This document shows positions 1 to 4,422 of a DNA stretch of 5,969 nucleotides, one piece after another; position 1 is the stretch's first letter, and each line of letters opens with the position of its first letter. Both the position numbers and the translations under genes were made by a program. The notes below the pieces were generated by a model. It searched no databases, was not told the DNA's origin, and saw only the letters and a program-made list of their open reading frames with translations. The stretch comes from Victivallales bacterium (GTDB taxonomy: Bacteria > Verrucomicrobiota > Lentisphaeria > Oligosphaerales > Oligosphaeraceae): NCBI GenBank assembly GCA_017431185.1, contig JAFRLP010000554.1, positions 1 through 5,969 on the forward strand, in the 5' to 3' direction.

Positions 1-108
1 CATGGCCGCGTCCAGGATCGCGTCGGAAATCTGGTCGCAGACCTTGTCGGGGTGTCCTTCGGAGACGGCCTCCGAAGTGAACATATAGCGGTTTTGAATC
101 AGAGTCAT
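1..108 (-). CDS. metK: S-adenosylmethionine synthetase (methionine adenosyltransferase), N-terminal 36 residues, cut by window edge
   Basis: MetK makes S-adenosylmethionine from methionine and ATP in the cytoplasm. Only the first 36 codons are present; the gene leaves the window at base 1. The translation begins [20 protein letters not shown] and continues [16 protein letters not shown]. It contains the nearly invariant family signature [19 protein letters not shown], where the His-Pro-Asp segment contributes to ATP and phosphate binding. The ATG at 108-106 is supported by a good ribosome binding site, GGAGAG at 118-113, four bases upstream. An in-frame Met at residue 9 sits at the usual start of the conserved core, but the spacing favours the first ATG. 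The gene lies downstream of fadL on the same strand, separated by 307 bases with its own leader, so it is probably transcribed independently. The family call is secure; the rest of the protein cannot be judged. Confidence 0.95.
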   Translation of the reverse strand, partial: MTLIQNRYMFTSEAVSEGHPDKVCDQISDAILDAAM

Positions 109-218
109 AATGCTCTCCAGTGTGTTGAATTGACATTGACGGTCATCCGCCCAATGGGGTGGGAGGCCTTGGTACTCCCGGAACGCCGATTGTTCCAATC
201 GGCAATGCCGTTAATATA
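109..218 (-). promoter_or_regulatory. Candidate metK promoter (-10 only) and structured 5' leader
   Basis: In a GC-rich stretch there is one AT-rich patch, TATATT on the minus strand at 218-213, that could serve as a -10 box. No convincing -35 lies upstream, so the promoter is weak evidence. It would give a leader of roughly 100 nt. In the minus-strand RNA this begins with GCCGATT-GGAAC-AATCGGC (203-185), a 7-bp stem whose 5-nt loop GGAAC is exactly complementary to the GTTCC immediately 3' (184-180). A second possible stem is GGGAG/CTCCC (179-175 with 165-161). metK leaders often carry SAM riboswitches, but I do not recognise a SAM-I, SAM-II or SAM/SAH consensus here. Calling it regulatory is inference. 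Confidence 0.3.
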
Positions 219-363
219 ACGCAGGGGCGGCGGCTTTTCCCCGGCCCGGGGGATTTCCATGCCGCCTCGCAACCGTCATGAAAAGGCCATGCCGATATCG
301 GTATTACGGAACCAATATTGAAAAACTTTCACTTGATGACGGATGTCGTGACAATATTTTGAT
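219..363. other. Intergenic DNA between the metK leader and the fadL 3' hairpin; no gene seen
   Basis: I see no supportable coding sequence here; reading frames through it are antisense shadows of fadL or lack protein-like content. It holds a short GC-rich inverted repeat (CCCCG at 239-243, CGGGG at 247-251) and the palindrome CCGATATCGG at 293-302. Neither has a clear role. A -35 element for metK would be expected near 235-241 but none is recognisable. Confidence 0.4.
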
Positions 364-404
364 AGCCTCGGAACCAATCCATCGTGCGGATTGGCCCCGA
401 AGCC
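364..404 (-). terminator. Long hairpin just after fadL, terminator-like but without a U-run
   Basis: Eleven bases past the fadL stop codon, the minus-strand transcript can fold 404-388 against 380-364 in 17 consecutive pairs around a 7-nt loop (387-381). Thirteen of the pairs are Watson-Crick and four are G-U wobbles. On the opposite strand the wobble positions become A-C mismatches, so the structure is good only in the fadL sense direction. The sequence after it (ATCAAAATATT) is AT-rich but lacks a proper U-tract. It may be a 3' stabilising hairpin or a non-canonical terminator separating fadL from metK. Confidence 0.55.
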
Positions 405-415
405 GAGCAAATAAA

Positions 416-1660
416 CTAGAACTTATAGGTAAAGGCGGCGGAGAGAATTTGGCAGCGGGTGTCGAACTCGCCACGATTTGTGATGTTGTGGTTTTTGGCG
501 ACCGTGCTGCCCAGCTTGGACTTGTCGAAATAAACGTACGCATAGCTCAAATCAAAGCCCCAGCGTTCGGTCTGATAGCCGACACCCAGCGAGAAGAGCT
601 GCTTGTCGGAGTCCGGCATCTCCGGAGAGGTCGAACGGGAGTTCGAGGGGGAATGGTCATACATGTAGCCGGCACGCAGCACCCAGTTGTCCGTGAGCTG
701 GTACTCCACGCCAAAACGGTATGACCAGACGTCATGCCAGCGGCGGTCGTTCTTCGACGTTCCCTTCTGGTTGGTGCCAGGGCGCTTGTCAAACTCAATG
801 TTCAGCGCCTTGTAGGAGGACCACTCGGTCCAGACCGCGTCGAACATGAAACGCCACTTTTCAAAGGAGTGATTTTCCACGCCGAGGGCGAGATAGGCGG
901 GCATGTCAATCCGGGCCTGGACATCCGTCGGCTGGAATTTCAGCATGCCGTTGAGATAGCTGCGGTAGCGGTATTCCGCATCGCCCTTGACGGTCATCTT
1001 GACGCGGCTCTGGTAATGCGCGCCGAAGGACCACGACTCGGTCGGCTGGTAGAAGATGGAGGCGAAGGCGCCCACGCCCTCGTCGTCCGCCCGCATGTAG
1101 AGCTTGTTCATTCCCTGGCCGTATGCACGCAAGTCAATGTACGAGGCAAGACGGGCCACGCCAATGGTGGCGTTGACGCCGGCCGCCAGCGACAGCTCGT
1201 CCGACACACGATACGCGACGCTGGGGCTGATATAGCAGACACGGATGCTGGTATAGGTCGCCAGGGTGTTCAGCGAGAAGTCATGGGGCCACTGGGTGAT
1301 CATGCCGTAGGGGGCGTTCACCGATAGATTCAGGCGCCAGTCGTCGTGGATTGGAACCACCCCATAGAAGAACCCGGTGAACCGGCACTGCTCGTCCATC
1401 CATTCGGTTCGGTCGGCGCCGCCCCGGTAGCCGGATTCCAGCTTGATGGCCGTTCCGCCAAAGGTGGCGGTTGGGACGGTGATGGTCGTCGTGGCGGCAG
1501 GGTTGTACCAGGCGCTGGAAGCATGGCCGGAACGTGCGACACCGGCACCGCCAACACCCAGGACATCGGTGGAGCTTTCAGAGTAAATCTGGAAGCCGCC
1601 GGCGAAAACCGCAGAGCAGCAGGCAAGCAACAACAGAAGTGAAGTCAGGCGACGAGTCAT
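416..1660 (-). CDS. FadL/OMPP1/TodX-family outer membrane transport protein
   Basis: This is a 414-residue outer-membrane beta-barrel, probably for uptake of hydrophobic compounds such as fatty acids; the substrate cannot be read from sequence. It starts MTRRLTSLLLLLACCSAVFA, a typical signal peptide with likely cleavage after residue 20, and the mature protein begins GGFQIYSESS. The family's N-terminal block follows: a glycine-rich GVGGAGVA near 36-42 and WYNPAA near 51-56 (the conserved NPA). The body has alternating aromatic/polar strands (for example YRFGVEYQL, WVLRAGYMYD, WGFDLSYAYVYF) and ends in TYKF, the terminal Phe that outer-membrane assembly recognises. Length is close to the usual 400-450. 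A TTG 21 codons upstream (1723) would spoil the signal peptide, so the ATG at 1660 is preferred, although the sequence before it is pyrimidine-rich with no Shine-Dalgarno. The gene stands alone, divergent from the glycan operon. Confidence 0.9.
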   Translation of the reverse strand: MTRRLTSLLLLLACCSAVFAGGFQIYSESSTDVLGVGGAGVARSGHASSAWYNPAATTTITVPTATFGGTAIKLESGYRGGADRTEWMDEQCRFTGFFYGVVPIHDDWRLNLSVNAPYGMITQWPHDFSLNTLATYTSIRVCYISPSVAYRVSDELSLAAGVNATIGVARLASYIDLRAYGQGMNKLYMRADDEGVGAFASIFYQPTESWSFGAHYQSRVKMTVKGDAEYRYRSYLNGMLKFQPTDVQARIDMPAYLALGVENHSFEKWRFMFDAVWTEWSSYKALNIEFDKRPGTNQKGTSKNDRRWHDVWSYRFGVEYQLTDNWVLRAGYMYDHSPSNSRSTSPEMPDSDKQLFSLGVGYQTERWGFDLSYAYVYFDKSKLGSTVAKNHNITNRGEFDTRCQILSAAFTYKF

Positions 1661-1757
1661 AGCTGAAGGGGGTAGAAGGGAAGGGAGGATGGGTTGCACG
1701 AAAAATCGAAGAAAGCAATTCAAGCAAAATCAGATGACTTCAAAATGACAATTCTAT

Positions 1758-1785
1758 ACTATAATGGAACAAGTTCAACTTTCAA
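1758..1785 (-). promoter_or_regulatory. Candidate sigma70-type promoter for fadL
   Basis: On the minus strand, TTGAAA (1785-1780) and TATAGT (1763-1758) are separated by 16 bases. A start near 1751 would leave a leader of about 90 nt before the ATG at 1660. Both boxes resemble the sigma70 consensus and the position is right; no experimental support is visible. Confidence 0.45.
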
Positions 1786-1806
1786 GACACTTTTGCAAAA
1801 TGTGTC
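1786..1806. promoter_or_regulatory. Imperfect palindrome abutting the fadL -35 box, candidate operator
   Basis: GACAC (1786-1790) is mirrored by GTGTC (1802-1806), and the centre is TTTTGCAAAA (1791-1800), itself a near palindrome. The 21-base element touches the fadL -35 hexamer and lies between the divergent promoters, the usual place for a regulator site. No regulator is encoded nearby, so its role is inference. Confidence 0.35.
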
Positions 1807-1892
1807 ATCAATGTCTTGATTCGCCGCATGGATGGCTAACCCTATCAGCTTCCCATGGGTCTTGTCAGAACGTGCTTTCCTGCTGGAACGGC

Positions 1893-1920
1893 TTGCAGAA
1901 ATGCTAAAATATGTTATAAT
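1893..1920 (+). promoter_or_regulatory. Strong sigma70-type promoter with extended -10 for the glycan operon
   Basis: TATAAT at 1915-1920 is a perfect -10 box. It is preceded by TGT (1912-1914), giving the extended -10 form TGnTATAAT, and by TTGCAG at 1893-1898 as a -35 with a 16-base spacer. Transcription would begin near 1927 and produce a leader of about 275 nt before the NusG paralog. This is the best promoter in the window and the only good one on the plus strand upstream of the cluster. Confidence 0.65.
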
Positions 1921-2053
1921 ATTACTGTTTTGCGAAAAGTGTTCTCCGTTTTTTCGGATGGCTGTTTTTCCCAATTGCGAAACGATTGTCCAACGCTGAC
2001 TGGCGGCGTGCTTGTTTCTTGTCCATCCAACTTCTTTTTAAAGAGGAACTTGA

Positions 2054-2119
2054 ATGCCAGCTGAGTCCCTGTCGTTTTATTGTCGAGGGACAGCGGTAGC
2101 TTTGTTTTATTTTCAATAA
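2054..2119 (+). CDS. Possible 21-residue leader peptide
   Basis: ATG at 2054 opens a frame of 21 codons ending at TAA (2117-2119). The product would be MPAESLSFYCRGTAVALFYF plus Gln. AGAGGA (2042-2047) lies six bases before the ATG, a better Shine-Dalgarno than that of any gene in the downstream operon. The frame runs straight through the stem-loop and the ops-like element, so a translating ribosome would disrupt the hairpin. The peptide shows no run of a single amino acid as in classical amino-acid attenuators. It may be chance; its support is the ribosome binding site and the position. Confidence 0.25.
   Translation: MPAESLSFYCRGTAVALFYFQ
2055..2098 (+). terminator. Bulged stem-loop followed by T-rich run: candidate attenuator or pause hairpin in the operon leader
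   Basis: TGCC (2055-2058) pairs with GGTA (2095-2098), GCTG (2060-2063) with CAGC (2091-2094), and TCCCT (2066-2070) with AGGGA (2086-2090). That makes 13 pairs (one of them G-U) with bulges A2059 and A2064-G2065 and a 15-nt loop. Two bases later comes TTTGTTTTATTTT (2101-2113). A GC-containing stem with a U-rich tail resembles an intrinsic terminator, although the loop is large and the U-run is interrupted. Its 3' arm overlaps the ops-like element. It could be what the NusG paralog overcomes. Confidence 0.4.
2093..2100 (+). promoter_or_regulatory. ops/JUMPstart-like element GCGGTAGC
   Basis: GCGGTAGC matches eight consecutive bases of the core of the E. coli ops element (GGCGGTAGCGTG), the pause site at which RfaH is recruited to the non-template strand. 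The ops mini-hairpin feature is kept: GC and GC flank the GGTA loop. The first ops base (G) is A here and the following bases are TTTG rather than GTG. It lies about 165 nt into the predicted transcript and about 100 nt before a gene for a NusG paralog. Caution: the same octamer also occurs at 962-969, antisense inside fadL, so the match alone is not proof. Confidence 0.45.
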
Positions 2120-2134
2120 TTTTATTTTCAATAA
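2105..2134 (+). repeat. Perfect 15-bp tandem duplication (two units)
   Basis: TTTTATTTTCAATAA occurs twice back to back, at 2105-2119 and 2120-2134, with no mismatch. It lies in the operon leader directly after the ops-like element. Being exactly two units and AT-rich, it looks like a recent slippage duplication. It would double the U-rich segment after the stem-loop. Copy-number change here could alter leader function, but that is inference. Confidence 0.85.
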
Positions 2135-2188
2135 ACTGTCAACTTTCTTCAGGTGTTGTTTTTGAATTTCTATTTCGCCGGTTGATTT

Positions 2189-2203
2189 CAATTCAAGGAA
2201 TTG
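2189..2203 (+). promoter_or_regulatory. Inverted repeat enclosing the ribosome binding site and TTG start of the NusG paralog
   Basis: CAATTC (2189-2194) and GAATTG (2198-2203) can form a 6-bp stem with loop AAG. It contains the purine-rich AAGGAA and the TTG at 2201-2203. Such a hairpin would hide the start site, but it is short and AT-rich, so it would be weak. Confidence 0.3.
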
Positions 2204-2770
2204 CCTTTAGAACTTCCCCAATTTGACGCATCGCTTCTGGACTTGTCCGACAACGCACAGGTTTGTCCAGTCTATACGATGCCGTTGCATGAATTCCGTC
2301 TGGAGGAATTCTGCCGGGAGAATCAGATTGCCTGTTATTTGCCGTTGAAGAAAGTCTGGAAGACGTTGAGCCAGACGCATAACGGGAAGCGCTACCGTTA
2401 TCCGCGGGAAGTGCTGCGCCCGATGTTTCCCTCGTATGTCTTCGCGAAGCTGGATGCGGACAAGCGCGCGCTTCTGTTTCATTCGAATTCTGTGACTCGT
2501 ATCATCGGAGTGGACGACCAGGCTCATCTCCTGGAGGAACTCACGACCGTCCGCAAGCTGGAACAGCTGGGGCTTGCCCAGGAATTGGAGTTCAACAGCA
2601 CCATCAAGGAAGGCGACAAGTTCTTCATCGAGTCCGGGCCTCTCCAGGGCACCTACGGATGGCTGAAGAAGAAGGGCAGGCATTTCGTCTGGAGCGTGGA
2701 AATCGAGTGCGTGGGCACGATTGTCAAGGCCACGATCGACCCCCTCGAGTATAAAATGCGCAAGGCGTGA
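2201..2770 (+). CDS. NusG-family specialised antitermination factor (RfaH/LoaP/UpxY type), first gene of the glycan operon
   Basis: This is a 189-residue NusG paralog that would bind RNA polymerase and keep it transcribing through the long operon it heads. An NGN domain spans about residues 20-122: the strand CPVYTMP, helix HEFRLEEFCRE, IACYLPLKK, then RPMFPSYVFAKLD, the counterpart of the FPxYxFV segment of NusG/RfaH, and NSVTRIIG, comparable to the NATRGV region of RfaH. A KOW domain follows at about 136-182, with EGDKFFIESGPLQGTYGWL. The protein is a little longer than RfaH (162), with a 20-residue N-terminal extension. The start is uncertain: TTG 2201 is the only start codon after an in-frame TGA (2183-2185) that keeps the first NGN strand intact. 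The ATG at 2279 would clip that strand. Paralogs are usually first in polysaccharide operons, as here; housekeeping nusG sits with rplK/secE instead. Confidence 0.88.
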   Translation: MPLELPQFDASLLDLSDNAQVCPVYTMPLHEFRLEEFCRENQIACYLPLKKVWKTLSQTHNGKRYRYPREVLRPMFPSYVFAKLDADKRALLFHSNSVTRIIGVDDQAHLLEELTTVRKLEQLGLAQELEFNSTIKEGDKFFIESGPLQGTYGWLKKKGRHFVWSVEIECVGTIVKATIDPLEYKMRKA

Positions 2771-2784
2771 AAAGCGGCTTCTTG

Positions 2785-2818
2785 GTTTACGGTTATAAAC
2801 GTAAACATTTGTTTTTCT
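2785..2818 (+). terminator. Weak terminator-like hairpin between the NusG paralog and the phosphoglycosyl transferase
   Basis: GTTTACG (2785-2791) pairs with CGTAAAC (2800-2806) over seven bases with an 8-nt loop that can add two more A-T pairs. It is followed by ATTTGTTTTTCT (2807-2818), running up to the next start codon. The stem has only three G-C pairs. It could be a partial terminator that the paralog suppresses, or a processing site; on sequence alone it is weak. Confidence 0.3.
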
Positions 2819-3472
2819 ATGGCGGCATATAATAATTTCTACAATCGCTATGTTAAGCGAGTAATAGGTTTTTTCCTGGCGGTTATTCTGCTGGTTTTTG
2901 CTCTGCCCATTTTTCTCATCATTGGCATCGCAATTTGCCTCGAGGATGGATTTCCAGTTTTCTATCGTCCTCTGCGAGGGGGGTACCGTAACAAACCATT
3001 CAGAATATTCAAGTTCCGTACGATGGTCAAAAATGCGGATCAGATTGGTGGTGGCACGACAGCCATGCACGATCCTCGGATTACCCGTGTAGGTGCTTTT
3101 CTAAGAAAGACCAAGTTAGATGAAACAGCGAATCTCCTGAACATCTTCGTGGGAACCATGAGTTTCATTGGTCCGCGTCCTGAACTTCTTCAATATACGG
3201 ATCAATACGAGGGAGTGGAAAAGGAAATCCTGGAGGTCCGTCCTGGAGTGACGGATTTCAGTTCGATAGAATTTATCAACCTAGATGAAATCGTGGGTGC
3301 TGGAAATGCAGATGAAATGTATGAAAAATATGTGCTGAAGCGCAAAAATGAATTACGCGTGAAGTATGCAGAAAGCGTAAGTTTTACAACAGATGCGGGA
3401 ATTTTCTTCAAAACAATCGGTAAAGTCCTGGCAAAGAGTTTTGAATTCATTTTTCGTCACAAGCATCGTTAA
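2819..3472 (+). CDS. Small monotopic phosphoglycosyl transferase (bacterial sugar transferase, PglC/WcaJ-C type), glycan-priming enzyme
   Basis: This enzyme transfers a sugar phosphate from a nucleotide sugar to undecaprenyl phosphate at the inner face of the membrane, the first step of O-antigen or capsule repeat assembly. At 217 residues it is the minimal catalytic form without the extra transmembrane domain of WcaJ/WbaP. Residues 14-40 form one hydrophobic segment broken by Pro30, as in the re-entrant helix of PglC. DGFPVFYRPLRGG (43-55), KFRTM (65-69), RITRVGAFLRKTKLDE (87-102, the catalytic Asp101-Glu102 pair), MSFIGPRPE (114-122) and RPGVTD (141-146) are all present. Departures from the common pattern are KRVIG instead of KRxxD at 13-17, DETANLLN where DELPQLxN is usual, and RPGVTDFSSIEF where RPGITG is usual. 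No Shine-Dalgarno precedes the ATG. The sugar specificity cannot be told. Confidence 0.93.
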   Translation: MAAYNNFYNRYVKRVIGFFLAVILLVFALPIFLIIGIAICLEDGFPVFYRPLRGGYRNKPFRIFKFRTMVKNADQIGGGTTAMHDPRITRVGAFLRKTKLDETANLLNIFVGTMSFIGPRPELLQYTDQYEGVEKEILEVRPGVTDFSSIEFINLDEIVGAGNADEMYEKYVLKRKNELRVKYAESVSFTTDAGIFFKTIGKVLAKSFEFIFRHKHR

Positions 3473-3484
3473 AACTGTTTAGTT

Positions 3485-4420
3485 ATGGAATATATCACGC
3501 TGAAGAATTCTGATCTCCTGGTTTCCCGCCTTTGCATAGGGGGCTGTCCGATGGGCGGGTATGGCTGGGGAGAGGTCCTGGAGCAGGAACTGATTGAAGC
3601 CGTCCATACTGCGCTGGAGCATGGGGTGACTTTCTTTGATACTGCCGATACGTATGGGCTGGGCCAAAGCGAAATCACCCTGGGGAAGGCATTGGGCAAA
3701 CATCGCGCCGAAGTAGTCATAGCAGATAAATTCGGAGTAAAAGTCGGTCCCAATGGAACAACCTACGACAATTCTCCCGAATATCTCCAGCAGGCGCTTG
3801 ATGCCAGCCTAAAGCGACTTGGCACGGATTATATTGACCTATATCAAGTTCATTATCGGGATGGTGTTACACCGTTGGAAATCGTGGCTGACACCATGGA
3901 GGGCCTTAGAAAAGCCGGTAAAATCCGCTATTTCGGCTTGTCGAATCTTCATTCACAGGATTTCGCGGAATTGGGAGCGCTCAAAGGGGAATTCGTCAGT
4001 GTGCAGGATGAATACAGCCTTGCCTGCCGTAAAAACGAAGACGACCTAAACATTCTTCGTGATGATTTCGATTTGACTCCACTGACCTGGGGAAGTCTCG
4101 GCCAGGGCATACTGACCGGCAAATATAACAATTCGACCACTTTCGCGGCTAATGATCGTCGCAGCCGTGACATTTATGTGAATTTCCATGGCGAGAAAAT
4201 GCAGAAGAACTTGGAGATTGTCGAAGCGATGAAACCCATTGCCGCCGCGCACGGCAAACCGCTCAGCGCAGTGGCAATTCGTTTTATTCTGGACCATCTG
4301 AAGGACTCCGTTGTTCTGGTAGGTGCCAAACGACCAGCACAGGTTCTTGGCAATATCGAAGGATGTGACTGGCAACTGAGTCCCGAAGAACAGACAAGGC
4401 TTGATCAAGTATCTGCATAG
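3485..4420 (+). CDS. Aldo/keto reductase family oxidoreductase
   Basis: This is a cytoplasmic NAD(P)H-dependent (beta/alpha)8-barrel reductase of 311 residues. The AKR catalytic tetrad is complete: Asp52 and Tyr57 in FFDTADTYG, Lys82 in ADKFG, and His123 in YQVHY. The family signature GKIRYFGLSN lies at 145-154, and the C-terminal cofactor segment around VVLVGAKRPAQVLGN (276-290) is as expected. It starts 12 bases after the phosphoglycosyl transferase stop and ends 2 bases before the acyltransferase, so it is in the same transcript. In this context it may reduce a keto-sugar or an aldose on the way to an activated sugar, perhaps together with the transketolase two genes on. This is inference from neighbours; AKRs are promiscuous and the substrate is unknown. 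There is no clear ribosome binding site before ATG 3485, and no alternative in-frame start is better. Confidence 0.93.
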   Translation: MEYITLKNSDLLVSRLCIGGCPMGGYGWGEVLEQELIEAVHTALEHGVTFFDTADTYGLGQSEITLGKALGKHRAEVVIADKFGVKVGPNGTTYDNSPEYLQQALDASLKRLGTDYIDLYQVHYRDGVTPLEIVADTMEGLRKAGKIRYFGLSNLHSQDFAELGALKGEFVSVQDEYSLACRKNEDDLNILRDDFDLTPLTWGSLGQGILTGKYNNSTTFAANDRRSRDIYVNFHGEKMQKNLEIVEAMKPIAAAHGKPLSAVAIRFILDHLKDSVVLVGAKRPAQVLGNIEGCDWQLSPEEQTRLDQVSA

Positions 4421-4422
4421 AT

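Larger units (their letters stand above)
1927..2200 (+). promoter_or_regulatory. Long untranslated leader of the glycan operon
   Basis: This is the stretch between the predicted start site and the NusG paralog. It holds no conserved gene. In order it contains short hairpin-capable runs (TCCG-TTTTTT-CGGA near 1945-1958), a small reading frame with a good ribosome binding site (from 2054), a bulged stem-loop (2055-2098), an ops-like GCGGTAGC (2093-2100), a T-rich run (2101-2113), a 15-bp tandem duplication (2105-2134) and an inverted repeat enclosing the start site (2189-2203). A leader this long in front of a NusG-paralog-led polysaccharide operon is typical of loci controlled by processive antitermination. 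Confidence 0.55.

Noticed and set aside
239..251. GC-rich inverted repeat CCCCG/CGGGG as a terminator
   Set aside because: The stem is five pairs with a three-base loop, there is no U-run in the relevant direction, and the fadL 3' hairpin is a far better candidate.
278..724. 148-codon plus-strand reading frame
   Set aside because: It overlaps the 3' end of fadL and its hairpin on the opposite strand and shows no family features.
962..970. A second GCGGTAGCG, ops-like, on the plus strand
   Set aside because: It lies antisense inside the fadL coding sequence (codons for Tyr-Arg-Tyr-Arg) with no leader or plus-strand transcript. I take it as chance, and it is a reminder that the octamer alone is weak evidence.
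734..1327. 197-codon plus-strand reading frame
   Set aside because: It is antisense to fadL, which has a signal peptide, family motifs and barrel pattern. The plus-strand translation has no recognisable fold or ribosome site.
1855..2064. 69-codon plus-strand reading frame upstream of the NusG paralog
   Set aside because: Its start lies before the predicted promoter, it has no ribosome binding site, and it overlaps the leader without protein-like features.
2207..3070. 287-codon minus-strand reading frame
   Set aside because: It is antisense to both the NusG paralog and the transferase, whose motifs are clear. Its length follows from the codon bias of the real genes.
2201..3472. NusG paralog and phosphoglycosyl transferase share a frame with only one TGA (2768) between them, suggesting a fusion by UGA readthrough
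   Set aside because: The 16 sense codons in the gap are unremarkable by chance, the NusG paralog ends normally after its KOW domain, and the transferase starts at its usual N-terminus.
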